Part shown: positions 19,473 through 28,369 of the stretch, in pieces
How the letters are laid out: each line of letters begins with the position of its first letter
Numbering within the stretch: the stretch's first letter is position 1
Made by a program: the position numbers and the translations under genes
The notes under the pieces: model-generated
What the model was told of the DNA's origin: nothing
Seen by the model: the letters and a program-made list of their open reading frames with translations, nothing else
Databases searched by the model: none
NCBI RefSeq assembly: GCF_016093545.1
Contig: NZ_JADKYX010000022.1
Coordinates: forward strand, 1 to 64,000
Source: Massilia rhizosphaerae
GTDB lineage: Bacteria; Pseudomonadota; Gammaproteobacteria; Burkholderiales; Burkholderiaceae_D
Direction of reading: 5' to 3'
Length of the DNA: 64,000 bases

Positions 19473-19841
19473 TTACTTGTAGTAATGGATCTCCAAAAGA
19501 AGACACCCTTGTTCAGATTTAAAAGGGCCGTGAAATGCGCCGGGTGGGCGGCAAGCATAGGTATGTGGCTTGAAGGGCACTCCCCCCGCCCCCTGTTCAT
19601 CATTGCCGACAGTAAGGTCTCCCTCGAGAAGATAGACTTCCTCCCAGTAGTCATGGACAAACGGTGCGCGAGTAAATACACCGCTCTTAAAACGGAGCAA
19701 CCGTGTCCGACTGCCGGTCCTGGCGGCATAATTCAATGAACCCGCCAGAATTTTCTCTTCGATTCCGGATGGGTAACCGTCAGGTGTCGACCACCCGGTT
19801 GCAAGATCGAGTGAATGAAACTCTTTATGTTCCTTCAGCAT
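19473..19841 (-). CDS. Small cupin-domain protein in the island
   Basis: 122 residues. The ATG at 19841 follows GGAG with a six-base spacer; a longer frame to 19922 lacks support. The cupin core shows FVHDYWEEVYLLEGDLTVG and later YACRPPGAFHGPF, so a metal site may use His, Glu and the distal His. Such single-domain cupins act as dioxygenases, isomerases or ligand binders, and no specific reaction can be named. It lies 62 bases upstream of the MFS gene on the same strand, so they may form one unit that degrades or senses the MFS substrate. Confidence 0.75.
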   Translation of the reverse strand: MLKEHKEFHSLDLATGWSTPDGYPSGIEEKILAGSLNYAARTGSRTRLLRFKSGVFTRAPFVHDYWEEVYLLEGDLTVGNDEQGAGGVPFKPHTYACRPPGAFHGPFKSEQGCLLLEIHYYK

Positions 19842-20226
19842 GTTTGGCTCCAATAAAGCGATGAATTGACTATTCGATTGATAAAGCTCGCTCCTGCCCG
19901 TGCGCGCGACGTAAGACCGCAACTAAATGCTCCTAAGGATGGAAGTGGCACGGTCAAGCGTTTCATCACGTTTGGTGAAACAGAAGGGAATTTTTTGCGC
20001 AGCGGGCGCTCGGGAGTAAAAACCTGAAAGCGGAATCGAAACGATCAGATGCTTCTTGACGAGTTGACCAGCGAACGCTTCATCGCAGTGGTCGGTGTCA
20101 CGGGTTTCCTGCCTGGGTGGTGATATATCGACAAGAATAGGCGCGACTTCCCTTGCCCGACAAGCAACTTATTTTTACTGGAACAACCAAGTTTTTCTTA
20201 ACACCATACGGCCCGGGCCATGGGCT
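19842..20226. other. Gene-free right part of the island
   Basis: About 385 AT-richer bases with no supportable gene on either strand and no recognisable integrase remnant. It presumably contains the promoter for the cupin/MFS pair, which reads leftward. Nothing else is seen before the right direct repeat. Confidence 0.5.
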
Positions 20227-20282
20227 GCATCGGCACCTGAGTTCCCCGAGGCGGATTGAACGCGGACTAGGCCGTGCGGATC
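20227..20282. repeat. 56-bp direct repeat, right copy
   Basis: Second copy of the sequence at 18033-18088 (54/56 identical). Here it does not belong to a gene but retains the terminal codons of the cyclase, including its TGA. It sits 62 bases before the sbcB start, so this side probably preserves the original junction between the two genes. Confidence 0.95.
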
Positions 20283-20344
20283 ATGCACGTTAGAATGGCG
20301 CGTCGCAACTCAGCCGCGCAACTGGCACTCCAACTGGCACCCCA

Positions 20345-21793
20345 ATGAGCACCCACACGTTCCTCTGGCACGATTACGAGACCTTCGGCGCCGAACCGCG
20401 GCGCGATCGTCCCGCACAGTTCGCCGCGATCCGCACCGACGCCGACCTCAACGAAATCGGCGAGCCGATCATGCTGTACTGCCAGCCCGCGCCGGACTAC
20501 CTGCCCGATCCGCAAGCCTGCCTGATCACGGGCATCACGCCGCAGCACTGCCTGGAACACGGCGTGCCGGAGCACGAATTCGCGGCCCGCATCTGCGCCG
20601 CGTTCTCCGAGCCGGGCACGATCGGCGTCGGCTACAACACGATCCGCTTCGACGACGAAGTCACGCGCTTCCTGCTGTGGCGCAACCTGATGGACCCGTA
20701 TGCGCGCGAGTGGCAGAACGGCTGCGGCCGCTGGGACATGCTCGACGTCGTGCGCATGGCCTACGCGCTCCGTCCGGACGGCATCACCTGGCCGCGCCAC
20801 GACGACGGCCGGCCCAGCTTCCGGCTCGAACACCTCACGCGCGACAACGGCCTCGTCCACGACGCCGCGCACGACGCGCTGTCCGACGTGCGCGCCACCA
20901 TCGCGCTGGCGCGCCTGCTGCGCAACAAGCAGCCGAAGCTGTTCGACTTCTGCCTCGAACTGCGCCGCAAGGACAAGGTGGCCGAACAGATGGGCCTGCA
21001 CCTGGACCGCGCGCTGCGCCAGCCTTTCCTGCACGTGTCCGGCATGTTCCCGGCCGAGCGCGGCTGCCTGGCCATGGTCTGGCCGCTGGCCACGCACCCG
21101 ACCAATAAAAACGAAGTGCTCGTGTGGGATTGCCGCCACGATCCGTCCGAACTGTTCAACCTGAACGTCGAGACGATCCGCCAGCGCCTGTTCACCCGCG
21201 CCGCCGACATGCCCGAGGGCATGACGCGCCTCCCCATCAAGAGCGTGCACCTGAACAAGTCGCCCATGCTGGTCGGCAACCTGAAAACCTTGAGCGCGCC
21301 GATGGCGGCCCGCTGGGAACTGGACGTCGACCAGTGCCTCGCCCACGCACGCATCGCGGCGGCCGGGCCCGACATGGCGGCCGTCTGGCAGCAAGTGTTC
21401 CAGCGCGACAAGAACCTGGCCGCGGTGGACGTCGACGAAGACCTGTACGGCGGCTTCGTCTCGAACGGCGACCGGCGCCGGCTGGAATCGCTGCGCACGG
21501 AAACGCCGCCCAAGCTGGCGGCCGCGCGCCCGTCGTTCGAGGACGAGCGCCTGTCGCACCTGCTGTTCCGCTACCGCGCGCGCAACTTCCCGCACACGCT
21601 GGCCGAGGAAGAGCGGCAGGCGTGGGAAGACCACCGCGCCGCGCGCCTGTTCGACGGCGCCGGCGGCGCGCGCACGATCGACCGGCTGTTCGCGGAGATC
21701 GACGCGTTGTCCGAGACGGCGGACGAGCGGGCCGAAGCAATCCTGGGGGAGCTGTATGATTACGCGGAGATGATCGCCCCGAGCCGTTACTGA
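20345..21793 (+). CDS. sbcB: Exodeoxyribonuclease I
   Basis: 482 residues, the normal length for ExoI. The 3'-5' single-strand exonuclease works in recombination and mismatch repair. The DEDDh catalytic motif begins at D10/E12 in HDYETFG, continues with GVGYNTIRFDDE and WDMLDVVRMAYALRP, and ends with HDAALSDVRATIALAR-type residues (HDALSDVRAT). The C-terminal SH3-like and helical parts follow. The ATG at 20345 has no strong ribosome site but gives the family N-terminus. It lies just right of the island and six bases upstream of an MFS gene on the same strand. Confidence 0.95.
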   Translation: MSTHTFLWHDYETFGAEPRRDRPAQFAAIRTDADLNEIGEPIMLYCQPAPDYLPDPQACLITGITPQHCLEHGVPEHEFAARICAAFSEPGTIGVGYNTIRFDDEVTRFLLWRNLMDPYAREWQNGCGRWDMLDVVRMAYALRPDGITWPRHDDGRPSFRLEHLTRDNGLVHDAAHDALSDVRATIALARLLRNKQPKLFDFCLELRRKDKVAEQMGLHLDRALRQPFLHVSGMFPAERGCLAMVWPLATHPTNKNEVLVWDCRHDPSELFNLNVETIRQRLFTRAADMPEGMTRLPIKSVHLNKSPMLVGNLKTLSAPMAARWELDVDQCLAHARIAAAGPDMAAVWQQVFQRDKNLAAVDVDEDLYGGFVSNGDRRRLESLRTETPPKLAAARPSFEDERLSHLLFRYRARNFPHTLAEEERQAWEDHRAARLFDGAGGARTIDRLFAEIDALSETADERAEAILGELYDYAEMIAPSRY

Positions 21794-21798
21794 ACTCG

Positions 21799-23031
21799 AT
21801 GCCCCGCGCCTTCCGCTCGCTCGACAACTACAACTACCGCCTGTGGGCCATCGGCGCCCTCGTCTCCAACGTCGGGACCTGGATGCAGCGCACCGCCCAG
21901 GACTGGCTCGTGCTGACCGGGCTGACGCACCACAATGCGTCGGCCGTGGGCATCGTCATGGCCTTGCAGTTCGGCCCGCAATTGCTGCTGCTGCCCTGGA
22001 CCGGCTGGGTCGCCGACCACGTCGACCAGCGCAAGCTGATGATGGTCACCCAGGCGGCCATGGGCGTGCTCGCGCTGGCGCTGGGCGCGCTGACGGTCGC
22101 CGGCATCGTCTCGCTGTGGCAGGTGTACGTGTTCGCCTTCCTGTTCGGCTGCGCGTCCGCCTTCGACGCGCCCGTGCGCCAGACCTTCGTCGCGCAACTC
22201 GTCGGCGACGCGGACCTGCCGAACGCCGTCGCGCTGAATTCGACGTCGTTCAACGGCGCCCGGATGATCGGCCCCGCGTGCGCGGGCCTCTTGATCGCCG
22301 GCGTCGGCACCGGCTGGGCGTTCGTCGTCAACGGCCTGTCGTACGTCGCGGTCCTCGCTTCGCTGGCCTGCCTGCGCAAGGGAGAATTGCACGCGCATCC
22401 GCGCACGCACGGCAGCGGCGGCGGGCACGGGATGCTCGACGGCGTGCGGTATGTGCGCAACCGGCCGGACCTGCTGGCGCTCCTCGCGATGCTGTTCCTG
22501 ATCGCGACGTTCGGCCTGAACTTCCCGATCTACATCGGCACGATGGCCGTGTCCGTGTTCCATACGGATGCGCGCGGGTACAGCCTGCTGTCGTCGACGA
22601 TGGCCGTCGGGAGCGTCGTCGGCGCGCTGCTCGCCGCCGGCCGCGAACGCACGCGCTTCGGCGCCCTCGTGGTCGGCGCGGGCGCGTTCGGTGCCGGCTG
22701 CCTGCTGGCGGCCCTGTCTCCGGGCTATCTGTGGTTCGCCGCCGCGCTGGCGCTCACGGGCGTGGCCGCCCTCACCTTCACGAACACGTCGAACAGCCTG
22801 ATCCAGCTGTCCACGGAACCCGCCATGCGCGGCCGCGTGATGGCCCTGCGGCTCGGCATCGCCCTGGGCACGACGCCGCTCGGGGCGCCGATCGTCGGCT
22901 GGGTGGCGGACCACGCCGGCCCGCGCTGGGCCCTCGGCGTGGCCGCGGCGTCCGGCTTTGCGGCGCTGGCGGTCGGGATGCGCTATCTGGCGCTGGCCCG
23001 GCGGCAAACCGGCAATGCTCAGCCGCGATAG
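21799..23031 (+). CDS. MFS transporter (MFS_3, drug/siderophore exporter-like)
   Basis: 410 residues, about 12 membrane helices. Characteristic segments are [16 protein letters not shown], the loop motif [14 protein letters not shown], and [21 protein letters not shown] in the C-terminal half. It is a paralogue of the transporter at 4789-6051 and belongs to the same EntS-like group; the substrate is unknown. It begins six bases after sbcB, suggesting cotranscription. Its last 13 bases overlap the convergent pyrF gene, so the two 3' ends share sequence on opposite strands. Confidence 0.85.
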   Translation: MPRAFRSLDNYNYRLWAIGALVSNVGTWMQRTAQDWLVLTGLTHHNASAVGIVMALQFGPQLLLLPWTGWVADHVDQRKLMMVTQAAMGVLALALGALTVAGIVSLWQVYVFAFLFGCASAFDAPVRQTFVAQLVGDADLPNAVALNSTSFNGARMIGPACAGLLIAGVGTGWAFVVNGLSYVAVLASLACLRKGELHAHPRTHGSGGGHGMLDGVRYVRNRPDLLALLAMLFLIATFGLNFPIYIGTMAVSVFHTDARGYSLLSSTMAVGSVVGALLAAGRERTRFGALVVGAGAFGAGCLLAALSPGYLWFAAALALTGVAALTFTNTSNSLIQLSTEPAMRGRVMALRLGIALGTTPLGAPIVGWVADHAGPRWALGVAAASGFAALAVGMRYLALARRQTGNAQPR

Positions 23032-23840
23032 CGGTTGATGGCGTCGCGCGTCTCGCGCGCCACGCGCCGCGCCGCCGCGGCGAAATCCTCGCCGCCCTGC
23101 GGCTGCGCGTAGATGATGGCGCGAGAGGAATTGATCATCATGCCCGTACCGGTGGCCGTGCGGCCCGACCTGACGGTCGCCTCGATGTCGCCGCCCTGGG
23201 CGCCGATGCCCGGCACGAGCAGCGGCATGTCGCCCACGATGGCGCGCACCTGCGCCAGTTCCTCCGGGAACGTGGCGCCGACGACGAGCGCGCACTGGCC
23301 GTTCTTGTTCCACTTTTCCGCGACGAGGCGCGCGACATGCTGGTACAGCGGCTGGCCGCCCACGTCGAGGAATTGCAGGTCGGAACCGCCCGCGTTCGAC
23401 GTGCGGCACAGCACGATCACGCCGCGGTCTTTCCATTCCATGTAAGGCTCGACGGAATCGAACCCCATGTACGGATTGACGGTGACGGCGTCGGCGCCGT
23501 AGCGGTCGAACGCTTCGCGCGCATACTGGTGGGCGGTGGCGCCGATGTCGCCGCGCTTGGCGTCCAGGATCAGCGGAATGTGGGGATAGTTCTCGCGCAA
23601 ATACTTGCAGATGGCTTCCAGCTGGTCTTCCGCGCCGAGGGCGGCGAAATAGGCGATCTGCGGCTTGAAGGCGCAGGCCAGGTCGGCGGTGGCGTCGATG
23701 ATGGCCTTGCAGAACTCGACGATGCCGCTTGGCGTGCCCGCCAGGTGCGCGGGGAAGCGGGCCGTGTCCGGATCGAGTCCCACGCACAGCAGGGAATCGT
23801 TGCGCTTCCAGGCGGCGTTCAGTTTGTCGATGAAGTTCAT
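23019..23840 (-). CDS. pyrF: Orotidine 5'-phosphate decarboxylase, type 2
   Basis: 273 residues, the longer type 2 form of the enzyme. It converts OMP to UMP in the last step of de novo pyrimidine synthesis. The catalytic Asp/Lys motif reads [13 protein letters not shown]. The phosphate-binding region near the C-terminus is [29 protein letters not shown] matches the family N-terminus. The start at 23840 has GAGAGG upstream. It converges on and overlaps the MFS gene by 13 bases. Confidence 0.96.
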   Translation of the reverse strand: MNFIDKLNAAWKRNDSLLCVGLDPDTARFPAHLAGTPSGIVEFCKAIIDATADLACAFKPQIAYFAALGAEDQLEAICKYLRENYPHIPLILDAKRGDIGATAHQYAREAFDRYGADAVTVNPYMGFDSVEPYMEWKDRGVIVLCRTSNAGGSDLQFLDVGGQPLYQHVARLVAEKWNKNGQCALVVGATFPEELAQVRAIVGDMPLLVPGIGAQGGDIEATVRSGRTATGTGMMINSSRAIIYAQPQGGEDFAAAARRVARETRDAINRYRG

Positions 23841-23961
23841 GGGCGGCCTCTCTGATCTGATTGCAAACCCTCTATTGTAGCGCGCCGCCTCGTCCGTTTC
23901 GCCAATACGATCGCATTTCGGTTATATTTTGGCCATTCGACAACTTGTCATGGAACGCCAG

Positions 23962-24573
23962 ATGAAACCCTCCCTGTTCACGCGCTGGTTCGGCCTGCTG
24001 CTGGCCGCCGTACTGGCCGCCACCTTGCTGTCGGGCTGCGGCTACAACCAGTTCCAGGCCAAGGACGAGGCCGTCAAGGCCGCCTGGGCCGAGGTCGTCA
24101 ACCAATACCAGCGCCGCGCCGACCTGATTCCCAATCTGGTGAACACGGTCAAGGGCTATGCGACGCACGAAAAGGATACGCTGGAAGCCGTCACGCGCGC
24201 GCGCGCGGCCGCGACCAGTTTCCAGATCACGCCGGAAGTCCTGAACAATCCCGAAGCCTTCCAGAAATTCCAGCAGGTGCAGGGCGAGCTGTCGAACGCG
24301 CTGTCGCGCCTGATGGCCGTGTCCGAGAACTATCCGCAGCTCAAGGCCGACACCAGTTTCCGCGACCTGCAGTCGCAGCTGGAAGGCACGGAGAACCGCA
24401 TCACGGTGGCGCGCCAGCGCTATATCGCGGCGGTGCAGGACTACAATATCACCGTGCGCAGCTTCCCGACCAACCTCACCGCGATGATGTTCGGCTACCA
24501 GGCCAAGCCGTCGTTCACCGTCGAGAACGAGAAATCCATTTCGACGGCACCGGCCGTCAACTTCGGCAAATAA
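23962..24573 (+). CDS. lemA: LemA-family lipoprotein
   Basis: 203 residues from the ATG at 23962; an ATG at 23950 would add four residues and both starts are weakly supported. The N-terminus is a lipoprotein signal with lipobox LLSGC. The rest is the LemA four-helix pattern: AWAEVVNQYQRRADLIPNLVNTVKGYA, then a region with many Gln residues and ENRITVARQRYI. LemA proteins are membrane-anchored and commonly encoded with TPM-domain proteins, as here, where two follow directly. The cellular role is poorly understood. Confidence 0.9.
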   Translation: MKPSLFTRWFGLLLAAVLAATLLSGCGYNQFQAKDEAVKAAWAEVVNQYQRRADLIPNLVNTVKGYATHEKDTLEAVTRARAAATSFQITPEVLNNPEAFQKFQQVQGELSNALSRLMAVSENYPQLKADTSFRDLQSQLEGTENRITVARQRYIAAVQDYNITVRSFPTNLTAMMFGYQAKPSFTVENEKSISTAPAVNFGK

Positions 24574-24582
24574 GGCCATGCC

Positions 24583-25446
24583 ATGAACGCCCTGCCGCGC
24601 CTGCTGTGGGCCTGGATGCTGACCGTGCTGCTCGCTTGCCACGCGCAGGCGCAAGGTCAATTCAAACCGGTGCCGCCGCTGCGCGCGCGCGTCACCGACG
24701 AGGTCGGCATGCTGACGCCGGACCAGCGCCAGAAACTGGAAAACGTGCTGGCCGACTACGAAGCGAAGACGGGGAGCCAGATCGCGGTGCTGCTCGTGTC
24801 GTCGACGGAACCGGAGGCCATCGAGCAGTACAGCATCCGCGTGACGGACGCCTGGAAGCTGGGCCGCAAGGGCGTGGACGACGGCGTGCTGCTGCTGGTC
24901 GCGAAAGACAATCCCAAGGCGCTGCGCCGCCTGCGCATCGAGGCCGGACGCGGCGTGCAGGGCGTGCTCACGGACGCGCAATCGAAGCGCATCCTGCAGG
25001 ACACGATCGCCCCGCACTTCCGCCAGCAGGACTGGTACGGCGGCCTCGTCGCGGGCGTCGGCGCCATCGCCACCCTGCTCGACCAGGAAAAATTCCCGGC
25101 GCCGCAGGCGCAGACGCAGGCGCAGCAGGATGACGGCGGCGGTCCCGGCATCGTCGTCAGCATCTTCCTGATGATCGTCGGGATCATCGTGGTCCGCTCG
25201 ATCTTCCGTCCGCGCCGCACGCGCTTGGCACGGATGGGCCAGCCGGGCCACGCCGGCCCGAATTGGGGCAGCGGCACCACCGGCTTTATTATCGGCAATA
25301 TCCTCGCCAACGCGGCCCACCACCACGACGACGACCAATGGCGCGGCGGCGGCGGCTTCTCCGGCGGCTTCATGGACGGCGGCGGCGGCGGCTTTTCCGG
25401 CGGCGGCGGCACCTTCGACGGCGGCGGCGCATCGGGAGACTGGTGA
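24583..25446 (+). CDS. TPM-domain protein with glycine-rich tail (YgcG-like)
   Basis: 287 residues. The signal peptide ends near HAQAQ. The TPM domain (about 33-165) has VTDEVGMLTPDQRQKLENVL at its start and IEAGRGVQGVLTDAQSKRIL later. One membrane helix follows near 187-206, then a cytoplasmic Arg-rich stretch and a C-terminal tail of Gly-Gly-Phe repeats. Family members (YgcG, Psb32) carry the TPM domain outside the membrane. Nine bases after lemA, it is the second gene of the operon. Its TGA shares a base with the next ATG. Confidence 0.9.
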   Translation: MNALPRLLWAWMLTVLLACHAQAQGQFKPVPPLRARVTDEVGMLTPDQRQKLENVLADYEAKTGSQIAVLLVSSTEPEAIEQYSIRVTDAWKLGRKGVDDGVLLLVAKDNPKALRRLRIEAGRGVQGVLTDAQSKRILQDTIAPHFRQQDWYGGLVAGVGAIATLLDQEKFPAPQAQTQAQQDDGGGPGIVVSIFLMIVGIIVVRSIFRPRRTRLARMGQPGHAGPNWGSGTTGFIIGNILANAAHHHDDDQWRGGGGFSGGFMDGGGGGFSGGGGTFDGGGASGDW

Positions 25447-25955
25447 TGGAAGAACCGAGCCGCCTGCGGCGCGCCCTGCGCCACCTGTTCAGCACCCGCA
25501 ACGAGGCCGAGCACGCGTATCCGCCCGACGCCCTCACCGCCATCACGGAAGCCATCACGGCCGGCGAACAGACGCACCGCGGCGAAGTGCGGCTGATCGT
25601 CGAAAAGGGGTTGCCGCTGTCGCTGGCCTGGGCCGGCGTGACGACCCGCCAGCGCGCCGTCGCCCTGTTCGCCGACTACGGCATCTGGGACACCGAGGAC
25701 AACTGCGGCGTGTTGATCTACGTGAATCTCGCCGACCGCAGAGTCGACATCATTGCCGACCGGGGCATCGACCGCAAGATACCCGCCGCCACGTGGCAGG
25801 ACGTGTGCGACACGATGACGCGCGGCTTTGCCCACGGCGAGTTCCGCGTGGCCACCCTCGCCGCGATCGCCCAGGTGAACCAGTTGCTGCGCAGCCATTT
25901 CCCGTCCGAAGGCACGCGGCCGAACGAATTGCCGGACCGGCCCGTCATGCTCTGA
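25446..25955 (+). CDS. Second TPM-domain protein
   Basis: 169 residues, starting at the ATG that overlaps the previous stop (TGATG). The TPM-like core includes CGVLIYVNLADRRVDIIADRGIDRKI and TRGFAHGEFRVATLAAIAQVNQLL. It has no signal peptide and no membrane segment, so unlike the protein encoded upstream it is likely cytoplasmic. The lemA-TPM-TPM order is a recurrent trio in proteobacteria. It probably acts with those two, though the joint function is unknown. Confidence 0.87.
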   Translation: MEEPSRLRRALRHLFSTRNEAEHAYPPDALTAITEAITAGEQTHRGEVRLIVEKGLPLSLAWAGVTTRQRAVALFADYGIWDTEDNCGVLIYVNLADRRVDIIADRGIDRKIPAATWQDVCDTMTRGFAHGEFRVATLAAIAQVNQLLRSHFPSEGTRPNELPDRPVML

Positions 25956-26009
25956 TGGCGGCGGCCGCTACAATGGCGGCCTTCTTATTTGCCGCAGCGA
26001 GGAAATCCC

Positions 26010-26786
26010 ATGAAACTCAGCCAGAAAGTCGCCATCGTCACCGGAGCCAGCCAGGGCATCGGCCGTGCGTGCGCGGAACGCTTCGTGCGCGAGGGCGCGC
26101 ACGTGATGCTCGTCGACGTACGTCCCGACGGTGCGGCCGCCGCCGCGGCGCTGGGCGACGGCGCCCGGTTCTTCCGGGCCGACGTGAGCGTGAAGGCCGA
26201 GGTGGACGCGCTGGTCGCGGCCACGCTGGCCGCGTTCGGCCCCATCGACATCCTCGTCAACAACGCCGGCGTGACGCATGCGGCCGATTTCCTCGACCTG
26301 GCCGAGGACGATTTCGACCGCGTCCTGCGCATCAACCTCAAGTCGATGTTCCTGTGCAGCCAGGCCGTGGCCCGCGAGATGGTCAAGCGCCAGGATACGC
26401 AGCAGCGCGGATGCATCATCAATATGTCGAGCGTGAACGCGGAGCTGACGATCCCGAACCAGATTCCGTACGTCGTGTCGAAGGGCGGCGTCAACCAGCT
26501 CACGCGGGTGGCGTCGATCAGCCTGGCGCCGCACGGCATCCGCGTCAATGCGATCGGCCCGGGCACGATCCTGACGGAACTGGCGAAGGAAGCCGTGCTG
26601 GCGAGCCCGGAAGCGCGCCACACGATCCTGTCGCGCACGCCGCTGGGCCGCTGCGGCGAACCGGAAGAGATCGCCGGCATCGCCGCCTTCCTCGCCGGCG
26701 ACGACGCGTCGTACATCACGGGCCAGACGCTGTACGCGGACGGCGGACGCATGGCCTTGAATTACACGGTGCCGGTCAAGGAGTGA
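26010..26786 (+). CDS. SDR-family oxidoreductase
   Basis: 258 residues, starting at an ATG preceded by GAGGAAATCCC. Classical SDR motifs are TGASQGIG (cofactor), NNAG, the serine of NMSSVNAE, and YVVSK as the catalytic Tyr-Lys pair. C-terminal YADGGR matches the FabG/glucose-dehydrogenase group. It is an NAD(P)-dependent dehydrogenase with unassigned substrate; FabG-like and sugar/alcohol dehydrogenases are both possible. It stands alone between the TPM operon and a strong terminator. Confidence 0.88.
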   Translation: MKLSQKVAIVTGASQGIGRACAERFVREGAHVMLVDVRPDGAAAAAALGDGARFFRADVSVKAEVDALVAATLAAFGPIDILVNNAGVTHAADFLDLAEDDFDRVLRINLKSMFLCSQAVAREMVKRQDTQQRGCIINMSSVNAELTIPNQIPYVVSKGGVNQLTRVASISLAPHGIRVNAIGPGTILTELAKEAVLASPEARHTILSRTPLGRCGEPEEIAGIAAFLAGDDASYITGQTLYADGGRMALNYTVPVKE

Positions 26787-26915
26787 GATGCATCGCGAAC
26801 CCGACCATTATTAACCTGGAGAATAACCGGTATCGGAATTCATCATTGGACACGCATACCGCAGTGCAGCATACTTGCACCTGTCTCCACTATTCTCCTC
26901 CAAGAAAATAGTTTG

Positions 26916-26944
26916 AAGCCCGCTCAATCAGCGGGCTTTTTTTT
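26916..26944 (+). terminator. Rho-independent terminator
   Basis: AAGCCCGCT (26916-26924) pairs perfectly with AGCGGGCTT (26930-26938) around a five-base loop, followed by a T-run to 26944. It ends transcription of the SDR gene region and isolates the next intergenic segment. Confidence 0.9.
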
Positions 26945-27047
26945 ATCGCTCTCGAGCAACCTTCATTGCCGCCGGCGCGGGGGCCGATTGGACCAATCCC
27001 ATCCGCAAACGTTCGCGACCAATGTCACACACATTTGACGAGTGTCA

Positions 27048-27075
27048 TGGTCAAGTCACATTCTCTCCCTATACT
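27048..27075 (+). promoter_or_regulatory. Possible promoter of an intergenic RNA
   Basis: TGGTCA (27048-27053) and TATACT (27070-27075) are separated by 16 bases. They lie between the terminator ending at 26944 and a second terminator at 27179-27208, so a short transcript could arise here. No protein with a ribosome site follows. Confidence 0.4.
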
Positions 27076-27081
27076 GGGTTC

Positions 27082-27208
27082 ATCTCGATACACGCAACCG
27101 ATATGCGTGATCGCAGAAGGTGTGCTGCTCGCGGCACACCGCACCGGATTCTGCGTCTCTTGGCCCGATCTTGGGTTGTGCCCGTCCTCCGTTGGCGGGC
27201 ATTTTTTT
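27082..27208 (+). ncRNA. Candidate small RNA bounded by promoter and terminator
   Basis: This is about 127 bases between a promoter-like pair and a terminator. The terminator stem is TGCCCG (27179-27184) with CGGGCA (27196-27201), followed by seven T. The region contains a GTGTGCTGCTCGCGGCACACC hairpin candidate near 27120-27139. No frame here has a ribosome site. It may also be a leader of a longer message, since the next gene starts at 27366. I do not recognise a known RNA family. Confidence 0.4.
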
Positions 27209-27265
27209 GTTCCGTATCCTAATTGTCGCGTCTGCTACGCACCGCACAATTAAGTGTTGTTGTGC

Positions 27266-27293
27266 TTGAACCATCTACAGATTCCGCTATGAT
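27266..27293 (+). promoter_or_regulatory. Likely promoter of the zinc-ribbon-like gene
   Basis: TTGAAC (27266-27271) and TATGAT (27288-27293) are separated by 16 bases, close to the sigma-70 consensus. They lie about 70 bases before the ATG at 27366. The leader between holds a short T-rich stretch flanked by CGCG. Confidence 0.55.
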
Positions 27294-27365
27294 GAAATTC
27301 GCACCTCGCGTTTTTTACATTCGCGTGGGGATAAGACAATCCAAACTTGGAATGGAGCCGGTCCA

Positions 27366-27689
27366 ATGACTTTACCTGTACCTGAGACGATGTCGCCACC
27401 CCAAGACCAACAACATCCATCGCGCCGCCGTCACGCGGAACCGGAAGACTGCCTGGTTCTCAGTGAGCTCAACCCGCGCATGGTGATCGACCATATCGAC
27501 GATGAAGGGCAACCTCTGCAGATCATGACTTTCGGCACTGTCCGCGAGGTTTGCCCAAAATGTCAAAGCGGCCACCTGAAACTGGTCCTGCGCCAGTCGG
27601 CCGTACGCGTTGCCCACTTATTCTGTGCCGACTGCGCCAGCTGCTTCGACGCCCACTATCCCAACGGCACCCCAGCCCTCACGATCTGA
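27366..27689 (+). CDS. Small zinc-ribbon-like hypothetical protein
   Basis: 107 residues. The ATG follows TGGAGCCGG. The C-terminal half has CPKC and CADC pairs about 25 residues apart, a likely treble-clef or zinc-ribbon site, in VREVCPKCQSGHLKL and LFCADCASCFDAHYP. The N-terminal third is polar and Pro-rich. It has no signal peptide or membrane segment. The function is unknown. A near-consensus promoter lies upstream, so it seems to be expressed on its own. Confidence 0.65.
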   Translation: MTLPVPETMSPPQDQQHPSRRRHAEPEDCLVLSELNPRMVIDHIDDEGQPLQIMTFGTVREVCPKCQSGHLKLVLRQSAVRVAHLFCADCASCFDAHYPNGTPALTI

Positions 27690-27813
27690 ACATCGCAACC
27701 CGCAAGTCCGACGCGCCGCCCGGCGGTGCGCCGGCGGATGCGGCGCCGCGATCCGATACGCTGCAAACGCGCGACGCGCGTGGTAAGGTGGGCGCTTTCC
27801 AGCCTTGCTTGTC

Positions 27814-28215
27814 ATGACAATGTCTTTCACCACGTTCCTGCGGAATCCGCGCAGACCCCTGCTGTGCCTCGCGGGCGCCGTCCTCATCTACCTGACGATC
27901 ATAACGACAGGCAATATCCCGGGCGCGCGGGCCGACATCGGCGCGTTCGCGCCCGGTGTGATCCTGCACTCGATCGCCTATGCCGTGCTGGCCGCGCTGT
28001 GGTTCGCCGGCAGCCGCGGCAGCGCGCCGGCACGCGCGTGCAAGGCCGTGCTGGCCATCGCCGCGATGGGTGCCGGCGACGAGTTCATCCAGGGTTTCTT
28101 CCCCTACCGCGGCGCCTCGGTCCACGACTGGGCCGTCGACGTCAGCGCCGCGATCGTCGCCGGCAGCGTGCTGGCCCTGCTGACGTCGCGCGCCGCCGTC
28201 GACACGGGACACTGA
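27814..28215 (+). CDS. VanZ-like membrane protein
   Basis: 133 residues from the ATG at 27814 (27820 is an alternative). Four hydrophobic segments are visible, and the conserved VanZ-like block GAGDEFIQGFFPYRGASVHDWAVD is present, with the acidic and His residues seen across the family. VanZ homologues confer low-level teicoplanin resistance in enterococci, but Gram-negative members have no known role. No resistance genes lie nearby. No clear ribosome site supports the start. Confidence 0.7.
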   Translation: MTMSFTTFLRNPRRPLLCLAGAVLIYLTIITTGNIPGARADIGAFAPGVILHSIAYAVLAALWFAGSRGSAPARACKAVLAIAAMGAGDEFIQGFFPYRGASVHDWAVDVSAAIVAGSVLALLTSRAAVDTGH

Positions 28216-28369
28216 ACCCACAGCCCCGCAATATTCGCCACGGCTTTGACGTGGCTCATGCTCAACGGCAGGCGGCTTGAACGCCGATACCAAACGCGCC
28301 TCTTACTGCAGTGGCACGCGGCATCGTCACTCATCCAACCTGACACTATCCCCTCAGAAGGAGTTGATC

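Larger units (their letters stand above)
18089..20226. mobile_element. Probable acquired 2.2-kb island between direct repeats (MFS plus cupin)
   Basis: The segment between the two 56-bp repeats carries two minus-strand genes and looks clearly less GC-rich than the DNA on either side (judged by eye). The repeats duplicate the 3' end of the cyclase gene, the pattern left by an insertion that regenerates the gene it enters. No integrase or transposase is present, so the mechanism is unknown; homologous exchange through the repeats is equally possible. Deleting one repeat plus the island would join the cyclase gene cleanly to the region before sbcB. Confidence 0.65.
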
